Assembly (NCBI GenBank): GCA_047614245.1 | Contig: JBLHIC010000120.1 | Span: 1 to 6,031 of the forward strand | Origin: Ulvibacter sp047614245 | Lineage (GTDB): Bacteria; Bacteroidota; Bacteroidia; Flavobacteriales; Flavobacteriaceae | Length of the DNA stretch: 6,031 bases | Direction: 5' to 3' | Part shown: positions 1 through 4,974 of the stretch, in pieces | Layout of the letters: each line of letters opens with the position of its first letter | Position numbering within the stretch: position 1 is the stretch's first letter | Made by a program: the position numbers and the translations under genes | Notes under the pieces: generated by a model | Told to the model about the DNA's origin: nothing | Databases searched by the model: none | What the model saw: the letters and a program-made list of their open reading frames with translations, nothing else

Positions 1-684
1 AAGAAGCGCGTGTTGAGTCACTTTCACGATAAAAAACAAAAGGAACTTGATTTATGTAGGGAAACGGCAGATATAGATTTTGAACTTTCTGGGAGTGAAC
101 TCATTGCTTTGTTGATGGAAGATGCTGCAATAAAGCATCATTTTCCTGCTTACAATGCAGTTTCTAAACGAACTTCTAAAACTTTTGCGATATTCAGTTA
201 TAATGACCGAGGCGGTATTCAGCATCTAGCTTTTAACGCTTCGAAGGGTATTCCTAATCCAAATATAGTTCTATTTAGCATTCAGCAGTGTAGATCATTT
301 TTGGAGCTGGTTTGTGAAAAGTTTGAGCTATGTCCGAAATATTGTCACTTGCAGGAAAATGTAACGAGCTGCTCACATTTCAGCATAAAAAACTGCAAAG
401 GGATTTGTAAGGAAGAAGAAGACATTGAAACATACAATAAGCGCGTTTCCCTTGCCATCGAATATATTTCAGATAGTACTAAAGACGTTATTCTGAAAGA
501 AAAAGGGCGCGAGCCAAATGAAGATTCCTTTGTGTTAGTTAAAGAAAGCCGGTATTTGGGGTACGGTTTTATTGATAAGGGTGAAACTATCAATTCTCAC
601 GACGATTTGGAAAACTTTTTAATTCCGCAGAAGGATAATGTCGATGTGCAGAAGATATTGCGGAAGCGACTTGTTGGGGAATGA
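1..684 (+). CDS. Exonuclease/GIY-YIG nuclease domain protein (UvrC N-terminus-like), C-terminal part; 5' end outside window
   Basis: The reading frame is open to the left edge and ends with TGA at 682-684, giving 227 visible codons. A GTG at 10 could be taken as a start, but the codons before it continue the protein: KKRVLSHF is the typical end of a GIY-YIG nuclease core (Arg3 the likely catalytic arginine), followed by GSELIALLME (31-40) with the expected metal-binding Glu33. So this is the tail of a longer gene. Residues 105-136 hold six cysteines. C124-x7-C132-x3-C136, with C111 or C115 upstream, resembles the cysteine pattern of UvrC. In Bacteroidota this arrangement usually follows an N-terminal DnaQ/PolC-type 3'-5' exonuclease domain in a protein of about 450-480 residues; that domain would lie upstream and is not visible. 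The likely role is cytoplasmic DNA processing or repair, with the substrate unknown. It converges on the next gene with a 16-nt gap. UvrC itself is unlikely, because the UvrBC, RNase H-like endonuclease and HhH regions that should follow are absent. Confidence 0.85.
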   Translation, partial: KKRVLSHFHDKKQKELDLCRETADIDFELSGSELIALLMEDAAIKHHFPAYNAVSKRTSKTFAIFSYNDRGGIQHLAFNASKGIPNPNIVLFSIQQCRSFLELVCEKFELCPKYCHLQENVTSCSHFSIKNCKGICKEEEDIETYNKRVSLAIEYISDSTKDVILKEKGREPNEDSFVLVKESRYLGYGFIDKGETINSHDDLENFLIPQKDNVDVQKILRKRLVGE

Positions 685-700
685 GCTCGCAAAAAAATAG

Positions 701-1171
701 TTACAAGACAATTACACTAGCACAGTTCATATTCTCTTTATCTTCTTCTAGCCCAAAATCAAAGAGTTGCGAACAATCCATTATATCTGGAATTCTATCT
801 AAAACACATAAGAAGGAAACTACTTTAGACAAGCCCTGGAACAGAATCTCTTTGGAAATTACAACTTCAGTATTTTTATGGCTGCGGTCTATGGGAAGTG
901 AATACCCGCAACCGAGGAGGAATTCGGCCTCAATCTTTAATAGCTCCAAGGGTAGATAGCCGTTAAACTTCTTACCAAAAGCTTCATTTACCTTCCCAAC
1001 ATAATTTAGTTTAACGGAGCCATGCAGGTCTGTGAAATGTTTCCAGTAATCGTGGCGGTCACATATATTTCCAACTGCGCATTGCATGCTACAGTCCGGG
1101 TTCAGATTACCGCTATGAAAAGCGGTATATAGTTTTTGAATGGCATGTTCCATCCGCCTAGAGATTGTCAT
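701..1171 (-). CDS. Conserved Cys-containing small protein, often mislabelled 'Na+-translocating NADH-quinone reductase subunit F'
   Basis: A 156-residue soluble protein with no signal peptide or membrane segment. Motifs include an N-terminal helix (IQKLYTAFH, 11-19), a cysteine cluster C27-x3-C31-x5-C37 (DCSMQCAVGNIC), then KLNYVGKVNEAFGKKFNGY (54-72), LLKIEAEFLLGCGY (77-90) and a C-terminal segment around VLDRIPDIMD (123-132). I recognise this pattern from a family frequent in Flavobacteriia and related groups. Database entries sometimes call it NqrF, but the FAD, NADH and 2Fe-2S ferredoxin domains of true NqrF (about 400 residues) are missing, so that name should not be used. Function is unknown; the cysteines could bind a metal. 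The start at 1171 is supported by AAAGGA on the minus strand (plus-strand 1180-1185), 8 nt upstream. The ATG at residue 7 (1153) is an alternative. The gene is divergent from the ligase operon and convergent with the nuclease gene, so it is probably a single-gene unit unrelated to either. Confidence 0.85.
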   Translation of the reverse strand: MTISRRMEHAIQKLYTAFHSGNLNPDCSMQCAVGNICDRHDYWKHFTDLHGSVKLNYVGKVNEAFGKKFNGYLPLELLKIEAEFLLGCGYSLPIDRSHKNTEVVISKEILFQGLSKVVSFLCVLDRIPDIMDCSQLFDFGLEEDKENMNCASVIVL

Positions 1172-1187
1172 AACATTTTTCCTTTTC

Positions 1188-1219
1188 TAAATTTATTAAA
1201 AAAAAGAAACATCTTCAAA
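1188..1219 (-). promoter_or_regulatory. Candidate Bacteroidota-type promoter for the small Cys protein gene
   Basis: On the minus strand, TTTG (plus 1216-1219) is followed after 20 nt by TAAATTTA (plus 1188-1195). This resembles the Bacteroidota -33 TTTG / -7 TAnnTTTG promoter, with only the last base of the -7 box differing. Transcription would start near 1180-1184, leaving a leader of only about 10 nt before the ATG at 1171 and putting the AAAGGA motif at the very 5' end. If this promoter is real, it fits the alternative start at 1153 somewhat better. The region is very AT-rich, so chance matches are likely. Confidence 0.35.
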
Positions 1220-1235
1220 GAAACGTCCATAAATG

Positions 1236-1266
1236 TTTGAACCAATAACAATTATATTTAATTTTT
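1236..1266 (+). promoter_or_regulatory. Candidate Bacteroidota-type promoter for the ligase operon
   Basis: TTTG at 1236-1239 is followed after exactly 19 nt by TAATTTTT at 1259-1266, matching the Bacteroidota -33 TTTG / -7 TAnnTTTG layout with one mismatch in the -7 box. It lies about 40 nt upstream of the TTG start of the esterase gene, at the head of a five-gene plus-strand run, where an operon promoter is expected. The predicted leader is roughly 35 nt and AT-rich, with no visible operator, riboswitch or hairpin. The match is by eye in a low-GC region. Confidence 0.4.
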
Positions 1267-1306
1267 TATAAGTTACTTTACAACAAATTTTTAAAATATA
1301 TATTTT

Positions 1307-2011
1307 TTGAAAGAAAAACACCATAAATGGTACTCTCCTACCTTGAGCAAAGACATTGAAATGTTAGTTTTTGGAGATCGAGGATACCCCGTTATATTAT
1401 TTCCAACTACCATGGGGCGATATTTCGAATGCAGAGATTTCAAATTAATCGAATCGATTCAATGGTTTATTGAAGAAGGTATTGTACAGGTTTATTGTCC
1501 AGATAGCATCAATGATTTGAGTTGGTACAATAAAGAGATCCCGCCAGCAGAACGTGTGAAGAATCATATGTGGTACGATGAATTTATTATGAATGAAATT
1601 GTAAATCCTATCTGCCAAGAAAAAAATATCTCGAAGGTTGCTGTGGCCGGCCCAAGTTTTGGAGGATATCAAGCTGCGAATTTCGCTTTCAAGCATCCAG
1701 AAAAAGTAAGTCATATGTTTAGTATGAGTGGATCTTTCGATATTAAATCGTTTTTGGATGGCTATTATGATGACAATGCATTTTTTAACAACCCCATAGA
1801 TTTTCTACCCGGAAATAACCATCCCGAACTCTGGAATATGCAGATTGTTCTTGGCGTTGGGGAATGGGACATATGTTTAGAGGCCAATCAGAAATTAGCT
1901 AAAATATTGACCGATAAGAACATTCCCTTTTGGTTTGACGAACGAAAGTGGGCGAAACATGACTGGCCGATTTGGAGACAAATGTTCCCTCATTATTTAT
2001 CAAAATTATAA
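1307..2011 (+). CDS. Esterase family alpha/beta-hydrolase, first gene of the amidoligase operon
   Basis: A 234-residue cytoplasmic protein without signal peptide. It has the alpha/beta-hydrolase nucleophile elbow VAVAGPSFGGYQAAN (111-125), Gly-x-Ser-x-Gly with Ser117 as nucleophile. D188 in GVGEWDIC and H218 in AKHDWPIW are the likely acid and base of the triad. The N-terminal EMLVFGDRGYPVILFPTTMG (18-37) supplies the first strands and probable oxyanion loop. Overall it resembles the esterase D/antigen 85-type family (PF00756). The start is TTG at 1307: there is an in-frame TAA at 1292 and no upstream ATG, the next in-frame ATG (residue 19-equivalent region, EML) would remove conserved sequence, and KEKHHKWYS just after the TTG looks like the true N-terminus. 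It is followed after 19 nt by an ATP-grasp gene, so co-transcription is likely. In this setting it may hydrolyse, release or transfer an ester or amide made by the downstream ligases (inference). Substrate unknown. Confidence 0.88.
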   Translation: MKEKHHKWYSPTLSKDIEMLVFGDRGYPVILFPTTMGRYFECRDFKLIESIQWFIEEGIVQVYCPDSINDLSWYNKEIPPAERVKNHMWYDEFIMNEIVNPICQEKNISKVAVAGPSFGGYQAANFAFKHPEKVSHMFSMSGSFDIKSFLDGYYDDNAFFNNPIDFLPGNNHPELWNMQIVLGVGEWDICLEANQKLAKILTDKNIPFWFDERKWAKHDWPIWRQMFPHYLSKL

Positions 2012-2030
2012 GTATTAAAACACTCGAAAT

Positions 2031-2978
2031 ATGAAGAAAATAGGAATCTTATTTGGACAAGAAAACACCTTTCCGCAAGCATTTGTGGATCGCGTAAATG
2101 AAAAAAATATCAAGGGCATAGTTGCTGAAGCTGTTAGTATTGATATGGTGGAACAAGCCAAACCTACAGATTACGCTGTGATTATTGACAGAATTTCTCA
2201 GGATGTTCCTTTTTACCGGGCGTACTTAAAAAATGCTGCCATTTCGGGAACTGCCGTCATTAATAATCCCTTTTGGTGGAGTGCAGATGAAAAGTTTTTT
2301 AATAATGCCTTAGCTGAAAAGATAGGAGTACCCGTTCCGAAAACTGTCATACTTCCTACTTCTCACAGACCACCGGATACGGATGCTAATTCATTTAGAA
2401 ATTTGAAATTTCCTTATAATTGGGAAGAAACCTTCAAGACTATTGGTTTTCCTGCTTATATGAAACCTCACGACGGGGGTGGATGGAAAAATGTTTATCG
2501 TGTGGAAAATCGGGAAGATCTTTGGGCTAAGCATGGGGAAACAGAAGAACTTGTAATGATGCTTCAAGAAGAAATTAATTTCACTGAATACTTTCGATGC
2601 TATGTTCTGGGAACCGACAACGTGCATATCATGCAATATGAACCGCGAAATCCGCACCACTTGCGATATGTGATCGATGGACCTCCAGTTAAACAAGAAA
2701 TTCTAGACAAAGTTCATAAATATTGTATTATGCTGTGTAAAGCATTAGGTTATGACTTTAATACAGTAGAATTTGCTATTCGCGACGGAATACCATATGC
2801 TATTGATTTCTGTAATCCTGCTCCGGATGCTGATATAAATTCTGTAGGACAGGAGAATTTTGACTGGATTGTTGAAAATGCAGCGAATATGGCTATTGAA
2901 AAAGCTAAAGCTTATAAGGAAGGGAAAATGAACCTAACTTGGGGTTCTTTTATTCAAGATCAAATAAAAAAGAAATAG
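2031..2978 (+). CDS. ATP-grasp family carboxylate-amine ligase (RimK/glutathione synthetase-like fold)
   Basis: A 315-residue protein in canonical ATP-grasp order. A Rossmann-like pre-ATP-grasp domain covers about 1-85 (KKIGILFGQE at the start, NNPFWWSADEK at 78-88). The ATP-binding part has PAYMKPHDGGGWKNVYRV (141-158), with Lys145 and a Gly149-151 phosphate loop. Next is LQEEINFTEYFRCYVLG (178-194), with adenine-contacting acids and Arg189. The metal-binding end is NTVEFAIRDGIPYAIDFCNP (244-263), with E247, D259 and N262 as likely Mg2+ ligands. Such enzymes activate a carboxylate as an acyl phosphate and join it to an amine or thiol. The donor and acceptor cannot be read from sequence. It follows the esterase after 19 nt and precedes the GCS2 ligase, so the two probably add successive building blocks to one product. 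The ATG at 2031 begins MKKIGILFGQ, a natural first beta strand. The key ATP and metal residues all appear intact. It is not a recognisable housekeeping ATP-grasp enzyme such as Ddl, PurD or GshB. Confidence 0.85.
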   Translation: MKKIGILFGQENTFPQAFVDRVNEKNIKGIVAEAVSIDMVEQAKPTDYAVIIDRISQDVPFYRAYLKNAAISGTAVINNPFWWSADEKFFNNALAEKIGVPVPKTVILPTSHRPPDTDANSFRNLKFPYNWEETFKTIGFPAYMKPHDGGGWKNVYRVENREDLWAKHGETEELVMMLQEEINFTEYFRCYVLGTDNVHIMQYEPRNPHHLRYVIDGPPVKQEILDKVHKYCIMLCKALGYDFNTVEFAIRDGIPYAIDFCNPAPDADINSVGQENFDWIVENAANMAIEKAKAYKEGKMNLTWGSFIQDQIKKK

Positions 2979-3023
2979 TCTTTAAAATATTACTAATCTA
3001 GTTGTACAATGTTACGCGATTAT

Positions 3024-3029
3024 GGGAGA
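3024..3029 (+). promoter_or_regulatory. Purine-rich ribosome-binding-like site deciding the GCS2 ligase start
   Basis: GGGAGA ends 4 nt before the ATG at 3034 and overlaps the other possible ATG at 3022. If it acts as a ribosome-binding site, translation begins at 3034 with MKFTLGIEEE, which also matches where homologues usually begin. Shine-Dalgarno sequences matter less in Bacteroidota, so this is supporting evidence only. Confidence 0.35.
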
Positions 3030-3033
3030 TAAT

Positions 3034-4131
3034 ATGAAATTTACTTTAGGTATTGAGGAAGAATATCAGGTCATTGATCCGATAACGCGAGAGTTGATTT
3101 CTCACGAGCAAATGATCGTGACTGAAGCGGCCAAAATCCTGAATGGTCAGGTAATGGCCGAGATGCATCAAGCTGTGATTGAAGTAAACACCAATATTTG
3201 TCAAGACATCACTGATGCTCGTTCTCAACTTATCCATTTACGTAAATCTATTTCTGAAATTGCAGACGGTCTGGGATTTAAGATCGCTGCTGCCGGGACT
3301 CATCCTTTCTCCAAGTGGGAAACCCAACTCATAACTCCTAATCCACGATATGAAGAAATAATCACGGAACTCCAAGACACTGCCCGTTCAAATTTGATCT
3401 TTGGGCTGCACGTGCACGTAGGTATAGAAGATAAGAATGTTGCCTTGCACCTTACAAATGCCATGCGCTATTTTTTACCGCATCTGTATGCTCTCTCCAC
3501 CAACTCACCTTTTTGGGAAGGTAGAAACACAGGCTTCAAATCGTTTCGGTCAAAAGTTTTTGATAAATTCCCTAGAACTGGAATTCCGGGGGTTTTTGAC
3601 AATCTTGCCGATTATGAAAACTATGTAAATTTGCTTGTAAAAACGAATTGTATTGATAATCCGAAGAAAATTTGGTGGGATATTCGACTGCATCCAGTCT
3701 TCCCAACGCTGGAAGTAAGAATTTGTGATGTACCTATGACGGTTGAAGAAACCTTATGTATCGCTGCGCTTATTCAGGCATTGGTCGCAAAATTACATAG
3801 GTTAAAAAGTAAGAATTTAAGTTTCATCACCTACCACAGAGCTCTTATAAACGAAAACAAATGGCGCGCAGGGCGATATGGTTTGGATGGAAAAATGATT
3901 GATTTTGGTAAAGAATGCGAAGTCGACACTAAAGTATTAATGGAAGAATTATTAGAGTTCGTTGACGATGTAGTTGATGAACTTGGCTCTCGAAAGGAAG
4001 TCAATTATGTTCGGGAGATATTGAAGAATGGCAGCGGAGCCGACAGACAATTAGCGGTTTATAAGGATACAAATGATCTTTCGAAAGTTGTCGATTATAT
4101 TGTAGAACAAACTACATTTGGCGTTAAATAA
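3034..4131 (+). CDS. Carboxylate-amine ligase, GCS2/YbdK family (glutamate-cysteine ligase-like)
   Basis: A 365-residue protein of the glutamate-cysteine ligase type 2 superfamily (PF04107; YbdK-like, usually about 370 residues, so full length). Hallmarks, numbered from the ATG at 3034: LGIEEEYQVIDP (5-16) with the metal-binding acidic strand; EMHQAVIEVNT (43-53); AAGTHPF (86-92); GLHVHVG (124-130); SPFWEGRNTGFKSFR (158-172); WWDIRLHPVFPTLEVRICD (214-232); NKWRAGRYGLDG (275-286); and GSGADRQL (334-341). Characterised relatives join the carboxylate of an amino acid, often glutamate, to an amine through an acyl phosphate. E. coli YbdK shows weak gamma-glutamylcysteine ligase activity. The true substrates here are unknown, so gshA is not assigned. 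The ATG at 3022 would add MGDN; 3034 is preferred because GGGAGA sits just upstream and MKFTLGIEEE fits homologues. The gene lies inside the operon, with the ATP-grasp gene before it and the amidotransferase 15 nt after. All motifs look intact, so an active enzyme is expected. Confidence 0.9.
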   Translation: MKFTLGIEEEYQVIDPITRELISHEQMIVTEAAKILNGQVMAEMHQAVIEVNTNICQDITDARSQLIHLRKSISEIADGLGFKIAAAGTHPFSKWETQLITPNPRYEEIITELQDTARSNLIFGLHVHVGIEDKNVALHLTNAMRYFLPHLYALSTNSPFWEGRNTGFKSFRSKVFDKFPRTGIPGVFDNLADYENYVNLLVKTNCIDNPKKIWWDIRLHPVFPTLEVRICDVPMTVEETLCIAALIQALVAKLHRLKSKNLSFITYHRALINENKWRAGRYGLDGKMIDFGKECEVDTKVLMEELLEFVDDVVDELGSRKEVNYVREILKNGSGADRQLAVYKDTNDLSKVVDYIVEQTTFGVK

Positions 4132-4146
4132 GGGGGTTAGAAGAAG

Positions 4147-4974
4147 ATGAAGGAAAAAATAAAGTTGGCTATTTTAGATATGAATAACGCAGAACCAAAT
4201 CAGGGACTGCGCTGTATATCGCAAATTGTAAGTGCCTTTAAGGATAAAATAGACTATCAGATTTTTGATGTTAGAGCCAAAAATGAACTCCCTGATTTGT
4301 CTTTTGATATTTTTATTTCGAGTGGCGGACCTGGAAGCCCTCTGGAGGATGGAAAATGGAGGCAACCCTACTTGAATTTTATGCAGCAACTATGGGACTT
4401 CAATAAAAACTCATCTGATGAGAAGAAACATGTTTTTCTAATCTGTTATTCATTTCAGGTAATGTGCCACCATTTTGAACTTGGTAGTATAAAACCACGG
4501 AAAAGCACTTCATTTGGAGTATTACCGGTGCATAAAACAAAAATGGGGCTTCAAGATTTGCTGCTGGAAGGATTGAATGACCCTTTTTATGCCGTTGATT
4601 CCCGAGATTGGCAATTGATTCAGCCGCGTTTGAAAGTATTCAGAGATCACGGTGCGACCATACTATGCCTTGAAAAGATACGCACACATGTTGAGTATGA
4701 AAGAGCAATTATGGCTGTTCGCTTTTCAGAAGAATTTGTTGGAACTCAATTTCACCCTGAAGCGGATCCCGTGGGCTTAAAAGATTACTTTTTGGATGCA
4801 TCGAAAAAGGATAAAGTTATTAATACTTACGGGATAAGACGATATAATAAAATGCTCCTTAGAATTGACGATATGGACAAGACCCATACGACTTATGACA
4901 CGATACTTCCCAAGTTTATCAATAATGCGATGCAGCAAATTAATCAACCCCTAATTTCCTTTAGCCACTCATGA
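4147..4974 (+). CDS. Class I glutamine amidotransferase-like protein with altered nucleophile elbow and C-terminal extension
   Basis: A 275-residue protein with the Triad-type class I glutaminase fold. It opens with KLAILDMNN (6-14). The oxyanion loop is ISSGGPGSP (57-65). The nucleophile strand is HVFLICYSFQVMCHHF (95-110), with Cys100. The catalytic His/Glu are in VGTQFHPEAD (198-207), with H203 and E205. The usual G-x-C-x-G-x-Q elbow reads L-I-C-Y-S-F-Q here, so both flanking glycines are replaced while Cys and Gln104 remain. This could mean an unusual but active glutaminase or a shift to another amidase reaction. About 65 residues follow the catalytic His-Pro-Glu, more than a minimal GATase domain; they look helical and charged and may contact a partner ligase. 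The purine-rich stretch at 4132-4146 precedes the ATG. The gene ends in an ATGA overlap with the next ATP-grasp gene, which suggests translational coupling and perhaps a paired complex delivering ammonia to that ligase (inference). It is not GuaA, PyrG, CarA or TrpG by context or motif. Confidence 0.85.
   Translation: MKEKIKLAILDMNNAEPNQGLRCISQIVSAFKDKIDYQIFDVRAKNELPDLSFDIFISSGGPGSPLEDGKWRQPYLNFMQQLWDFNKNSSDEKKHVFLICYSFQVMCHHFELGSIKPRKSTSFGVLPVHKTKMGLQDLLLEGLNDPFYAVDSRDWQLIQPRLKVFRDHGATILCLEKIRTHVEYERAIMAVRFSEEFVGTQFHPEADPVGLKDYFLDASKKDKVINTYGIRRYNKMLLRIDDMDKTHTTYDTILPKFINNAMQQINQPLISFSHS

Noticed and set aside
345..593. Minus-strand ORF of 82 codons
   Set aside because: Shadow of the GIY-YIG nuclease gene, whose motifs are clear in the plus frame.
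685..700. Possible bidirectional terminator between the convergent genes
   Set aside because: The gap is only 16 nt with an A-run and no inverted repeat able to form a stem.
681..959. Plus-strand ORF of 92 codons
   Set aside because: Antisense to the recognisable minus-strand Cys protein gene; its low-complexity serine-rich translation resembles no family.
1233..1271. Possible 12-codon leader peptide (MFEPITIIFNFL) upstream of the operon
   Set aside because: It overlaps the candidate promoter boxes, so it would be mostly untranscribed; no run of a regulatory amino acid and no attenuator hairpin.
1445..1714. Minus-strand ORF of 89 codons
   Set aside because: Lies entirely within the esterase gene, opposite strand, with no recognisable motif.
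2391..2696. Minus-strand ORF of 101 codons
   Set aside because: Antisense to the core ATP-grasp motifs of the 2031 gene; chance open frame.
3002..3009. TTGTACAA palindrome as an operator
   Set aside because: Only 8 bp, single copy, flanks not symmetric; mentioned as part of the gap observation but not called as a site.
3437..3628. Plus-strand ORF of 63 codons
   Set aside because: Alternate frame inside the GCS2 ligase gene; no start signal or family resemblance.
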